A stretch of DNA of 64,000 bases from Cryptomeria japonica (GCF_030272615.1 NC_081413.1:102014239-102078238); one strand, 5' to 3'; shown: positions 44,766-58,894, counted from the first letter of the stretch. The notes: a model not told the origin generated them from the sequence alone. Program-made: numbers and translations.

Positions 44766-47287
44766 TGTATTCTTATCACCAATAATATGATTCTCAGATT
44801 GATTTAACCTTACATACCTTGGAGTCTTCTGATTTTTTTGATCTTCTAGTTCCTGCACATCATCACTAGCAGCAACAACATCCAGATTTACAGTTTTTAT
44901 TGGATCATTCTACTTAGTCTCTTTAGGCTAAATAGGAGATAAAACAACATGACCTTCATCATAAGCTCTAATTTCCTTCCCAAGGTTCTCATCCACCTTC
45001 ACATTTGCACTCTCAACTATCTTTCTCAGTCTCTTGTTATAGCACTAGTAGGCCTTGCTATTTGTGGAATATCCCAAAAAGATACCTTCATCACTTCTAG
45101 CATCAAACTTTCCAATATCCTCATCTCTCTTGATATATCATTTGCTACCAAAAACTTTGAAATATTTCATAGTAGGAACAAGACCAAACCAAAGCTCATA
45201 AGGGGTCTTAATGGTATTACCTTTCATATGAACTCTATTGAATGTATAGACTGCAGTGCTAATAGCTTATCTCCAGTAGACCTTTGGAACATTTCCTTCA
45301 ATCAACATAGGTTTTGCAACATCTAAAATAGTATAGTTTTTCCTTTCAACAATCCCATTCTATTGTGGGGTCCTAGGAGCAGATAGTTGTCTTTTGATTC
45401 CATGCATCTCACAGAAAGAATTGAACTCGCTAGAATAGAATTCTCCACCTCTATCAAATCTCAGACACTTCAGCTTCAATCCGGACTTAGTTTCAACTTT
45501 AGCTTTAAGTATCTCAAATTTCCCAAATGCTTTTTTTTTTCCTTCATAAAGACAACCCACATCATTTTGGAATAATCATCAATTGGCACCATAAAGTTCT
45601 ATCACCCAGCACACTTCTAACATTTGTAGGTCCACACAGGTCAGTCTGCACAAGATCTAACAATCCATCTGATGTTTACCATTTTCTCTTGAAATAAATC
45701 CTTGTTTGCTTACCCAACTGACATTCCTTACATACCAAATTATCAGGTTTAACAATCTTAGGCAGATCCCTAACAACTTGTGTAAAACTGATCTTGATCA
45801 ATGAATCAAAGTTTACATGACACATTCTTCTATGCCACAACCAACTCTCATCTATCTTAGCAATCAAAAAAAAATTCTCACCAACATTCAAATGAAAAAT
45901 GTTACCTTTAGTCTTAGTCCCAGATGCAATCTCTATACTAGAGGCATTCAAGATCTTCCATTTACCATATTTGAATTGTAGATCATAACCCTTATCAACC
46001 ATCTGTCCAACACTCATAAGATTATTCTTCAAACCTTCAACATACAAGACATGATCAATGTTATGCTTACCATCAAAAGAAATAGAACCTCTCCCATGCA
46101 TTACATAGGCTTTGCCATCTCCAAATCTAACTATTCCACCATCATATCTTTCCATGCTTACAAATTTTCTTTTATCATTGGTCATATGATGTGAGAAACC
46201 ACTGTCAATCACCCATACACCCTTTTCTTGTAACTTTGTAGCCAAAGCTTTCTCCTCAGCAGAACAACTAGTGGAATCAATAGACATAGGTCCAACTTCT
46301 TTAATGGCAATAAACATAACTTCATATCCTTCTGATTTATCATCTGTAACACCTTCATCTGCAACATAATAATAACAGTTATTCTGGTTCCTAAACTTCT
46401 TATTAGACTTATAAGGCTTATCATGCTTCTCATATCTATCATTCCTATCAAAACTATCAAACTTATCATGTCTGTCATACTTAGCCATTCTCTCCAAGCA
46501 TCTAAAAGCAAAATGTCCTATCTTATTACAAGAAAAACATTTCAAGGGCAACTTTCCATCATGCTTACACAACCTTTAGGCAATCTCCGAGAAATAAATG
46601 CTTCAAGCTCATCAAGATCTCTTTCTTGCTCTGTTGTCTCTCTTGTTTCTCTTTCATACCTAAATATCTTGCACTCATCAGGATCATATTTTTGCTTACC
46701 GAAAACAGATGTTGTTGCCTTGAATTTTGTCTCAAACTTTCCATGTGATTCTCCAAATTTGCTCAGCTCAAATGCAGCAAGTTTTCCAACCAACACATCT
46801 CTTGTTACTGTAGTTACACTCTGGATCTCATCAATAGTGGAAACTTTATGTTTATAAGCAGGAGGCAAAGATCTCAACACCTTAGCAACAATCTCATCTT
46901 CTTCAGTCTTTCCACTGACAGATCTGATACCAAGGACAAGCTCATTCACCTTAGCCATGTATGAATGTATGTTCTCATCATCTCCCATCTTCAATGTCTC
47001 ATACTTTCCTTTTAAACTCTGCAACTTAGCAACTTTCACTTGACTATCACCTTCATATAGGATTTCAAGCTTTACCTAGATCTCATGTGCGGTTTGAAGT
47101 TCCATAACATTTGTTATTTCAGAATAAGTTAGGGCACTGAGAAATTCTTCCTTCGCTCTGATGTTATAATCAACTTCCTTAACCTTATCAGGAGTGGATG
47201 GTCAATTCAGAGGAACAACATAGGCATTCTTAGTAATCTTCCAATAATCTTCTCCAAGACATTTCAAATGCACCTCCATCCATCTCT
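44766..47287 (-). pseudogene. Copia A gag, protease and integrase
   Basis: On the minus strand, gag begins at the left LTR junction with RWMEVHLKCLGEDYWKI and runs through KYETLKMGDDENIHSY and KVLRSLPPAYKHK (47039-46542). The knuckle is CFSCNKIGHFAFRC (intact). The protease site is WVIDSGFSHHMT (Asp kept). The pre-integrase gives WLWHRRMCHVNFDS and CKECQLGKQT. The integrase has LRFDRGGEF at 45476 and NGIVERKN-like sequence near 45345. Then the linker leads to 44766. Frames shift at several places. The first gag codons and the leader are missing. Confidence 0.85.
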
Positions 47288-47475
47288 TCCAAATGATTAC
47301 ATCCACCGGAAATCCCGCCCAGATCAATCGCAAAACACTACACCACCAGAAATATATCATAACATAAAAAAAATTACCGATTCATATAAATCACCAAAAA
47401 ATCACACAACGATCAATGCAGATTGCCAAAACAAATAGGACATGACTAGGAAACACCAACAAGCACGTTAGAATC
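47288..47475 (-). repeat. Copia A 5' LTR, piece before S2
   Basis: Matches 16236-16425 (CCAAATGATTACATCCAC...GCACRTTAGAATC). It joins gag directly, so the rest of U5, the primer site and the gag start were deleted. Confidence 0.8.
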
Positions 47476-48680
47476 TGTAATGGTGAAAAAGGGGTGATGA
47501 GGGGATCAAGTGGAAAGCTTTACCCTCCTCAAGAAAGGAGTGAAAATTTCACCAAGGATACTCTTCAATCCTCTTTCACACATTACATTTAAAAGGAGGG
47601 GGGGTTGAATTCACTAGATCCAATATCAATGGAAAGATATTGAATGCTAAGTGAATTGGCAATGAATTTGGAAAGTAAAGTAACCCCTCTTTTAGAATGG
47701 ATAAGATGAATTAAGTGAATTGAGACTAAGTGTAAAGATGGCAAAGAGATTATTATAACTTGATATAGAAATACGGGATGAAGCTATGCACCTGGAATTA
47801 GCAGTAAAATGTCGAGACGAAGCTCCCCTGTAAATTTCAGCGAAAGTTGTTAGGACCGTATTGAAAGTGTACTTGGTCCTCCAAAAAATCTGTGCACCGA
47901 AAAATGGTTTTTTTTTCTTCTGAGAATGAAGCCTAAATCTGCAAATACAGTTGCACAACTGCAACCTACACACAAAAAAGAGAGGAAATGTTTTTGGGAT
48001 TGGGGGTTTGCCTTCAGGTCAAACCCTAGTTTTGGAATTAACCAAATGATGAAAAGTACTTGCAAGTAAATGAAAAATAAATGACTAAAATAGAATTCAC
48101 CTAAAGAGAGGATGCAATTGAAATGTTGATAGAGTTGTTTGAAAGGATATTTAGAATTGAATTCTTTGAATGTTTATAGGGATCTCCTCTTCAATGGTTG
48201 AATCCTTGACTTGAATACAACACCTAGCCTTGAAAGGAGACTTGAGATGCTCAATGCTTGAAAGGAATGCTTGAATGCTTGATTTCACTTCTTCAATTTA
48301 TTGAACTCATTGACTTATCGAACTCCTATAAATGAGAGGGGAAAATGCATCTTATATACTTCCCAATTAGGGTTTGTAACTAATTTTTTGTCTCATGTCG
48401 ACATAGAAAACATTTTCCCACTTCTCATTGATAAACCCAATGCAGGACATAAGTGGATGGGACCCAAAATAGGGCAAGGACAAGGGTACCATGTAGGATG
48501 GAGGTGCCAAGCCCCTATCCTGCCCTAATTCAGGACAGGAAGTGCAGGATACGAGGAAATGCATGTTTCGGGAGGTGCAAGCATGTCTCAGGTCTCTAAT
48601 CAGGCTTAGGGATTCCTTTTGCCAATGTGAAGACCCAAATACAGTCAAAAATTGCAGAGTCACAATTTTATGATGCTACA
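47476..48680 (-). mobile_element. Solo LTR S2, G2 family
   Basis: 1205 bases, TGTAATGGTGAAAAAGG...TGATGCTACA, flanked by GAATC (47471-47475, 48681-48685). It resembles the G2 LTR in order and words (CAAGTAATGAAAG, CCTAGCCTTGAA, CACAATTTTATGA). The copia A 3' LTR shows the empty site TTAGAATCATCTG. It has no internal region, so it was left by LTR-LTR recombination. Confidence 0.9.
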
Positions 48681-48685
48681 GAATC

Positions 48686-49050
48686 ATCTGGAACAGTGGT
48701 ACCAACACCTCTTTTCAAATCTTCATTGGTCAACATCTCAAAGCTCAAGAACACAACTAATCAGCAACTGTCATGAAGAAAGATAACTTGTGAAGCACCA
48801 AATCATGAACCATCTGAAATAAAGATACACAAGATCATCCCAAAAAATAATCCAAAGTCTCAACACAAGATCTGATCACATCGGAATATACCAAAGGAAA
48901 AAATGGATTCTACAAAGTAGCGATCAACAAAACCAAATCAAAAACTCTTCCCAAACTCACCGGAATAACTCATAAGAATATGTTGACATCAATGAAAACA
49001 ACATATCCTATCAGCAACAATGATCCAACAATCTCCCCAATAATCCAATA
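48686..49050 (-). repeat. Copia A 5' LTR, outer piece
   Basis: Matches 16426-16791 and ends CCAATA before GTGCA. Confidence 0.8.
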
Positions 49051-50935
<1,885 letters not shown>

Positions 50936-51381
50936 TTAGACTGCATACAGGGTTTTGATAGGTAAAAGTGTGTACGGGGTATGTGAAATATGAACGTTGG
51001 CCTGCTGGGCATTTTTAGGGAGTAATAGCATATACAGGTTAACTATACATAACCTATACATGTTTTTTGGGCATAATCTTAGTTGCCCAATGACCTCAAC
51101 AACCTCAAAAGGAGTTTTTGAAGTCGTTGAAGGCCCCATTGCAACTGATACTATGATTCTGTGACAGTTTTTTATGTGGAAGTAAGTGAAATTTTTATTT
51201 TGCATGATTTCTAATGATTGAATTGTTGTTCTAATTAGTTTGGTCAATGTTATTGTGATTGTTTAATAGTTTTGATTTTAAAAAATAATGATAATACTCA
51301 ATTTTATGGTTATTTGATTGTTTAAGTTTTTCTTTATATATATATGTAATATGATTCTATTTAGGACAACCATTATTAACG
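50936..51381 (+). promoter_or_regulatory. Leader of the T transposase-like gene
   Basis: It carries weak copies of the T subterminal word (GCATACAGGGTTTTGATAGG, GTGTACGGGGTATG) at 50940-51060. A possible untranslated-leader intron runs from GAA/GTAAGT at 51182 to a TTTAG acceptor at 51364, just before the ATG at 51382. No TATA box is obvious. Confidence 0.4.
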
Positions 51382-53068
51382 ATGGGAAAGAACAAGTGAG
51401 GAACAACAGAATAACGAGAGGCTGAAAAGGAAAGACAAAGGTAGCGTATGAAGAAATTACGTGACCTAAGAACAATGAGACAAGAAGGTACGTCATCCAT
51501 AACATCTCAATTCGATGTACCATATGAACCTAATGCAATTAAATAAGAAATCACAATCAATAATCAAACAAATGATGAAGATGCACCATCAACATTTAAT
51601 TTATCGAATGAACCTAATGCAATTGAAGAAGAGACCACAATGAATACTCAATTAAATGATGAACATACATCGGCTCTATTTGATGCAATGAATGTACCTA
51701 ATGCACACAATGCACCAATGTTAACACCTCCTAGAATCATTCATACGAAACCAAAGTATCTAATTGACATTGATGAGAATATTTTGAAGCCAATGCTCAA
51801 TAAAATAAATGAACGAACTTGTAGAAGAATGGTTAAAAGAATATGGCGAAAGTATTTCGAAAACTTAAATTAAACTACAAGATGCCATTTAATTGTTGAA
51901 ATGATTAAAAATTTGAATTTTAGAGAGACAATGAAAATTCTAGGCCTAAGATCATCCGAAAGTAATAGTGAAAGAACTATTGTGAGAAATCTATTTGATG
52001 CATATCAAGCTATTGGTTCAAAATCATGTACTAAATATTCTAATGTTACTCGACGCGTTATTAAATCAACCGTAATGAGCAAGAAAATAAAAAAAGATCA
52101 TTTGTTAAGCAAAACAAGTAAGTCATTAAATATAAGTAGAACAACATTATGTAAAGCATTAGAGAGGCAGGAGAAAATAGAGGATCCTAACAATAATTCT
52201 CTTTGGGCATTCTCGGGTAGACTACCACGCAAAGACAAGGTTGTTGTTGATGCACTAAGAACATTAATTGAAATTTTTTGGCATGACAACACAAGGGTTT
52301 CGCCTAACCAAAGAGATGTTATTAGAAGGCGAATTGGATCTAGAAATCATGAGCCACATGCGAAACCCTATTTGGATATGACTCAAACAAAATTTTATAA
52401 AAGATTCCTTCAAAAGTCTCCTCAAACAAGAATTAGTCAAATATTTTTTGAAATGGCAAAACCTTTTTTTGTTAAGATTAATCATGTACGCACCATGTGT
52501 TGTTGTAGGATGCATATTGAATTTTCCATGCACTATAATATTTATTGTCATATATGTTGTACTTTGTACACTAATGATGTTTTGCAGGAATGCAATATAC
52601 AAGCACCTCCTAAGTCATCAAGACAATTTATTTCTAGTGTGTTATGTAAAAGAGATGATGGTTTCATTTATTATAAGATAATGTATTTGAAAGGTTCTTG
52701 TGCTACATGTGGTGGTTTGCAACATTTACCAAGATGTCTACATTTGGATAGCACACATGAAATTGGTAAGAAACTAGTTTCTTTTGGAAAGCACAAGACA
52801 ATGACATATGGGGTTAAAGATGAAAAAGAATTGAAGAGATGTGAGTTAGTGAAAAACGTTATGTGTAGCTGAATTTATGAGAACGTTTCACGAGAAAATA
52901 GTTTATGAGTACATAATGCATACACATAGAGCTCGGTGGTTAGATAAGAAATTCAAGTTATGTAAGGACATATTTCATCTTGGTACCATTTTTGCACCAA
53001 GTGAAAAAATGCTACCATTTGAAAATGGCCCTGAGCTGTCAAAAACTGAGATATGTCATTGTAGATGA
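51382..53068 (+). pseudogene. Transposase-like gene of T, broken and truncated
   Basis: One frame runs from ATG 51382 to 52872, with stops early on (TGA, TAA, TAG, TAA) and one at 51871. Each fits a C-to-T change of CGA, CAA or CAG. The N-terminus is basic (REAEKERQR). A helix-turn-helix-like segment SKSLNISRTTLCKALER lies near 52110-52160. A Cys/His block CCCRMHIEF follows at 52500 and CATCGGLQHLPRC at 52700. After a frame change at about 52865 comes FMRTFHEKIVYEYIMHTHRA and RWLDKKFK, then the frame enters the tandem array at 52990. The expected catalytic acidic region beyond this is missing. It lies inside T, so I infer a DDE-type transposase fragment. I do not recognise the superfamily. 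Confidence 0.55.
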
Positions 53069-55210
53069 GCCTCATGTGACCCTATAGGTTCAAACAAATA
53101 AATCATATGCATCCTAGATTGCGAGAAATAGTCCATCAAAGTTTGACAAATTTTTGGACTCAGGGTACTTGAGAGATCGCACCGGTAGGGTATGGCTCTC
53201 AACATTCCGACCAGTTAGGAGGCACAATAGGAGAATTCCTAGCATAAACCTACCCACAGAGATGTTCTCATGATGTTGGTTTGTGCCCACAATGAACGAA
53301 ATTGTCTCTAGCCTATCTTGCAACTTTGCATTGTATGCAACTGATGGTTTTTGCACCAACTGAAAAAATGCTACCATTTGAAAATGGCTCTGAGTTGTCA
53401 AAAACTGAGATAGCTCATTGTAGATGAGCCTCACGTGACCCTATAAGTTCAAACAGATAAATCGTATGCATCCTAGGTTATGAGAAACAGTCTGTCAAAG
53501 ATTGACAATTGTTTGGACTTAGGGAACTTGAGAGATCACACCGGTAGGGGCTCTCAATGTTTCGGCTCATTGGGAGGCACAATAGGAGCATGCCTAGCGT
53601 AAACCTTCCCACCCAGATATGCTTGTGATTTTGGTTTGTGCCCATGATGAACGAAATCAAATCTAGCCTATCTTGCAATTTTGCATTGCATGCAACTGAT
53701 GGTTTTTGCAACAACTGAAGAAATGCTACCATTTGAAAATGGCTCCGATTCATCAAAAATTATATAGGTCATTATAGACAAGCCTCACATTACCCTATAG
53801 GTTCAAATAGATCAATCATATGCATCCTGGATTATGAGAAACATTCCATCAAAGTTTGACATATTTTTTGGATTCAAGGCACTTGAGAGATTGCGTCGGT
53901 AGGGTATGGCTCTCATTGTTCCGACTCATTGGGAGGCACAATAGGAGCATTCCTAGCGTAAACTTGCCCACTTGGGCATGCTCATGATGTTGGTTTGTGC
54001 CCACAACCAACATCATTATCTCTAACATATCTTGCAACTTTGCATTGCATGCAACTGAGGATTTTTGCACCGAGTGAAAGAATGCTACCATTTGAAAATG
54101 GCTCTGAGTCGTCAAAAATCGAGATAGGTCATTGTAGAAGAGCCTCACATGACCCTATAGAAAGCCTAGAATTTGACAGGCTATATGGCCTTTTTTTCAC
54201 TTTTGAACCGTATATGACAACTTAAAAAATTAATAACCGTATGCATTGACATGCTATTGTTTTCTAAAAACATATATATGACACTTCAAATTATTAATAA
54301 ACCGTAAAAAAATATAGTAAGTATAATATATTATATAGTATTTTAATTTTAAATATTGATATATATTATTTTAGGATGTTTATTATAAAAATATAAAATT
54401 ATTTAAAAAATAGTAAGATATATTTGTTTCTAATTTTATAATATTTTAATATGAATTTATAAACTTAGTCAATTTATTTTTTATATATTTTTAAGAAGAT
54501 TGTCCCAAATATCAATTTAGAAACTTGTCATATAGAATATAATTGTTTCTAATTTTTAAAATATTTTAATATAAATTTTTTAAGTTGTTTCTATTTTCTA
54601 TTATAAATATGTATTTTGTTCTAATTATTTTTATTTATCAATAAAATATATGTTTGTAATTGTACTTTATTTTTCTTTTTAAATAATGTTTTACACAATT
54701 AATATATTGGTTTTTGTAATTCAATGTTGATTCAAATAAAGAAACATATCAATTTGGAGAAGGGGATAACATTATTGACAATTTGGGGAGGGATCAACTA
54801 TTAATGTAAAAAGAAAAAAAAACATAGAAACAGAGGGGATGGATTGATTTTGACAATTAATATTTTTTTTGAAAAGTCAAATGAAAGGCATTGAAATTAC
54901 CAAAGTGTCATAAAAAATTTATATGATATGTAGGGGTGGCCGTCAAATTCCAGGACTTCCCTATAGGTTCAAACAGATAAATCATATGCATCCTAGATTG
55001 TGAGAAACAGTCTGTCAAAGTTTGACAATATTTTGGACTCAGGGCACTTGAGAGATCGCACTGTAGGGTATGGCTTTCAATGTTCCGACTCGTTGGGAGG
55101 CACAACAAGAGCATGCCTAGCATAAACCTACCCACCCGGATGTGCTCATGATGCTAGTTTGTGCCCACAATGAATGGAATCAAACCTAGCCTATCTTGCA
55201 ACTTTGACAA
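52990..55210. repeat. Tandem array, four units of about 357 bases
   Basis: Unit starts (TTTTGCACCAAGTGAAAAAATG or variants) are at about 52990, 53349, 53704 and 54063. Each unit ends near CTTGCAACTTTGCATTG. The last unit is split by the hAT-like MITE. Units differ by scattered substitutions. Minus-strand open frames of 75-106 codons recur at the same place in the units. Confidence 0.85.
54161..54958. mobile_element. hAT-like MITE, 798 bases
   Basis: CCCTATAG is duplicated at 54153-54160 and 54959-54966, an 8-base target duplication. Ends are inverted: AAAGCCTAGAATTTGAC at the left and AAGTCCTGGAATTTGAC read inward from the right. The interior is very AT-rich with no gene. An 8-base duplication is typical of hAT transposons. 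The interrupted tandem unit continues on both sides. Confidence 0.85.
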
Positions 55211-56109
55211 CTTTGACAACATCTGGGCAACTTTGACAACAACTTAGCAACTTTGACATCTTTTATCCAAATGACCCCAAACTTTCACAAATGGCTCCAA
55301 ACTTTGACAAATTTGACATCTTTGACAACAACTGAGCAACTTTTACATCTTTTATCCAAATAACCCCAAACTTTCACAAATGACTCCAAATGATCATTAA
55401 TGGTCCCAAATCACCTTATTTAGATGAAACAATAGAAAACAAGATAAAAACCCAAATTTGACCATTGCGAGCATGAGGCTGCTCTCGCACCACTCACATT
55501 GACAAATATAAAGGAAATGAATCAAAAACATCCGGTGATCATTACCATGGATCAAATCTGACCATTACCATTGAATTTCATTTTGATTGAGACAAGGAGT
55601 TTTGAAGGGTTAATTCAATATTTTAGAAATCTTATCAAATCATATTCCACAATTGCAATGCTTTATATCATAGATTTTTGTTGTTTATATTCATATTGTT
55701 GATTACATAGGCAAATATTCATTTAACTTTATAAGAGGGCAACCACCAAATACATTGAATAGTTTGAGCAAAAATTAACCATATCAATTATAAATCAACA
55801 TTTATATATATCAAAATTCACAATAATGAACACAATGAACAAATTGTGTATGTATCGAATATGCCTATCAATATGAACAAAATGCACAAATAATGAACAC
55901 AATTCACATTTATTGGATCGAACATCAACATTTATATATATCAAAATGCACAATGATTGTGTATGCATACAAAAAAGGCATATATGCCAAGTCAATACAA
56001 GTTTTATAAAAATGTGTCATATGCCATGTCCAAATTTATATACAATAAAAATGTAGAGTTTATCTAGGTGTATTGGTCATTCAATGACCACATCTAACAC
56101 TATATGATC
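55211..56109. other. T interior between array and spliced gene
   Basis: 55200-55420 has short repeats of CAACTTTGACAA and CCCCAAACTTTCACAAATG. From 55795 a word ATCAACATTTATATATATCA is repeated 130 bases on (55925). The rest is AT-rich. No gene seen. Confidence 0.6.
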
Positions 56110-58763
56110 CTATACTTGTGGTGGATCATCAAAAGCGAGCCTCTTTGATGTAGTACATGGCTCTATAGATGGTTGCACAATCACAATTCAAAAGCCAAGT
56201 TAGAATCCTTTAATAGTTCACAATTATAAACATAACTATGCATTTAACTATAGTTTCTTTGCAATTGAATTGTATATTACCTCATCTGTTCATTTGGGAA
56301 CTACTGTCTTCTTTCTCTTTTCCTTGTGAGACCTAGGAGTTTTCTTAAAATGGAACTTCAAAGGATCCAAGTTATGGCCGAACCGCGAAGGGGCCTATTG
56401 TAGATTAAATACAATTAATACAAGGTACTGACATATATAGATAAAAAACACTAAAAATCTATAATATATAGGACACAAGTGTACCGAAGCTTGAGATACT
56501 TCTCTAGTAGGCTTAGGAGGGCTCACCATTTATGGAGCAGCTGTGGCTATTTCCTGTATGAAAAATGATTAATATTAAATAAAATTAATATAATGATAAG
56601 TATTGTAGGTTAAATACAATTAATACAAGGTAATAATATATATAGATCAAAAACACTAAAAATCTACAATATATATAACAAAAGTGTACCAGAGCCTGAG
56701 AGGCTTCTCTAGTAGACTTAGGAGGGCTCACCATTGATGAAGCAGCTATGGGTATTTCCTGTATGAAAAATGATAAGATTGTAATTTATCTAAAGTTCAC
56801 ATGTACACATGCATATAATAATCAAATCAAGAAAATATAGTAGAGATACATACCTCTCCCTCTCTCAATCATCTGGCATACTGAGTGCATTCAACAATTC
56901 TACAAATCCCAATTGTCGTTGTATATAAAATAGATAAAAAAACACTAATCAATCTACAAGATTCAATTAAGACAATTTCAACCTTTACAAACAATTTTGT
57001 CAATTAAAAATGTGTTCAATTACCTTTTGACATTTAGGTATCCTCAACAATTTCTTTCGCCCAAGAGGAGTCATAGACACACATGGGGTACCCTAAAACA
57101 AACAAAATTAACACAAGAGATATTAGTAGATAATATTAAACAAAATTTAACAAATCTAAAATTAAATGACTCGCATATTCAATCAAAAGAATATAAAAAA
57201 TAAGGTGTGCAAAATATGATACCGCATAGCTTTCTAGGCCAAAATCGATCACCGAGAGCGTGACATTATCAATTTGAGACATCTGGTACCTTGACAATGC
57301 CTACAAAACACAAAATAAATATGCATTAAAGAGACTTAGTATATCTTATAATTTTTTTTTACTTCAAAGTACTATTCTATTTTAACATGAAACAAAATTT
57401 ATACATCAGGTGTCGAAGATACAACTGCAACAATTGTGGGAGGAATATCAGATGGTGTATTAACACCCACTGCTACATCCTGAAATGCATATTGTTTGTA
57501 TTAATTTAAATCGATCTATAAATAAAAATTCATTTACAATTACAAATTTTAAGTGATTGATAAATAAATTCAAATCAACACACCTGTGTCTGCGTCTGAC
57601 CACCAAACAACATATCCATCAAATCATCGCTCAGTGCCACATCCTCTGCAGTGCTAGTGTGACATCTACTCCCCCAAATCATACATAGATGGGACATGGA
57701 ACCATCTACACTAGCCTCAACATCCATCCCAGAGCATATACTTGAACAACTGGGACACACATGTTGAATGGGTTGACCAAGGCTAGGTGGGTCAACTAAT
57801 GGGTCATCATCCGGGCCAAGAGGGTGTGATAGCTATGTCCCATGCTAAATGATGACATCAATCAATGTTGTGGCCACCTGAAGAGTTTGTATCTCCATCA
57901 ACTCTTTCAGGGCTACTGGGATTGTCACATGCACCCCGAGTTTTGGTGCTAGGGAGATGTGACTCTGCGGGTCTAGTACCCTTTGGGCTCTAGGTCTATC
58001 TTGTGTAGAGCTTCCACCTATATCATGGAACTCTCTCATATCAAAATAGTTCGACCGCTCATTGAGGATAAACTCACCAATATAGTTTCATCAAAAAATA
58101 TAATGGAACCTCATGATTATTACAAGGTGGTTGGTCAAAGACCATCCACCACGTATACCAAAAAGCATTTTTCAGTAGCAAATGGCTACACCAGTGTATA
58201 GGAAACCTCTTTGATTTAAGAGGTAAGGTCTTACCTATTTTAGGAGCAACAAAAAGAGAGCATATTTCAGCTTTACTTATGTTTTTCTTTTCACATTATT
58301 ATATGACTACCCATTAACATAAAAAGCACAACATCTATCCCTATAGCTTCCCCATTTTGTAATTTAACTGGAAACTGCATTGGCACTACTAGCCGATGTT
58401 TCTAGGGTAGTGGCAAGGGATGCATGATGCTCATGCTTGGATGTTTTCAGTCTATTCACCAGTCTAGTTATTTTGGTAGTGTTTTTGGCTAACTGGTTTA
58501 TCAAATCCTCCTGTGTATCTTGTGAACGGTCTACAGGAGGAGCTGAAGGTGTATCTTGAGAGTTTGGTTGTGGGTTCTCCTGTGGGTTTTTCCCTTAGTT
58601 TTTAGGTGTGTCTTGCTCGAGAGCAAGATTTTCAGAATCTGATATTCGTAACAAAAAATATAAAAAAATTAATCAAAACAAATGAATTTAGATTCAAATT
58701 GCAAATAAAATTCATCAAATGCATAAAATAAATAAATAAAATACGTTACTTACCTCTTTCCAT
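56110..58763 (-). pseudogene. Spliced 11-exon gene of T, unknown function, broken
   Basis: A GT-AG model can be built on the minus strand. Exons: 58763-58754, 58638-58311, 58229-57584, 57479-57405, 57300-57223, 57092-57024, 56880-56854, 56758-56690, 56553-56485, 56394-56281 and 56160-56110. Introns are 81-143 bases, most exons begin and end in phase 0, and the total is 1536 coding bases. Exon 1 encodes MER and is followed by GTAAGT. Exon 2 is Gln/Pro/Ser-rich with a helical segment. Exon 3 contains FGIRGGWSLTNHLVIMRFHY and FDMREFHDIGG. Exon 10 is basic (HKEKRKKT). Stops inside exons 2, 3, 7, 9 and 10 mostly fit CGA-to-TGA or CAA-to-TAA. It faces the transposase gene, so it may be the second protein of T (a DNA-binding accessory) or a captured host gene. 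The exon 2/3 junction is the least certain. Confidence 0.55.
56395..56780 (-). repeat. Tandem duplication of one exon of the T spliced gene
   Basis: About 56395-56570 and 56605-56780 are direct copies that each hold one 69-base exon (GAAATA...) and its flanking intron words (AGGTTAAATACAATTAATAC). Both copies keep the acceptor and donor. Confidence 0.75.
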
Positions 58764-58894
58764 CGTGTTTTTGTGTGAATTTGGTGAGTCTACATGCACT
58801 TTTGCGTATTACAAGCCCTGCTTCACTCTTGTGGCAACGAGTTAAAATGACCCAGTCGACTGCAATGAAAAAAAATTATTGACAAAGAAGCGCA
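58764..58894. other. Leader of the T spliced gene
   Basis: About 130 bases between the first ATG and the right subterminal repeats. GTCGACTGGGTCATTTTAAC and a GC-richer stretch may be the promoter or leader. No TATA box is clear. Confidence 0.35.

Larger units (their letters stand above)
15823..49050 (-). mobile_element. Copia A: Ty1/copia element, split by nested insertions
   Basis: The element begins TGTTAGCAGC and ends CCAATA (expected CCAACA). It is flanked by GTGAA (15818-15822) and GTGCA (49051-49055), which agree in four of five bases. Minus-strand order from right to left: truncated 5' LTR (49050-47288, holding solo LTR S2), gag and pol (47287-41808, holding insertion X), then, after the 24-kb copia B insertion, RNase H (17853-17121), the 3' untranslated part and the 3' LTR (16791-15823). 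The 5' LTR has lost its U5 end, primer site and the first gag codons in one deletion. Confidence 0.85.

Noticed and set aside
53114-55135. Four minus-strand frames as separate genes
   Set aside because: They are the same position in units of a tandem array, with no start context or domain; kept only as an observation on the array.
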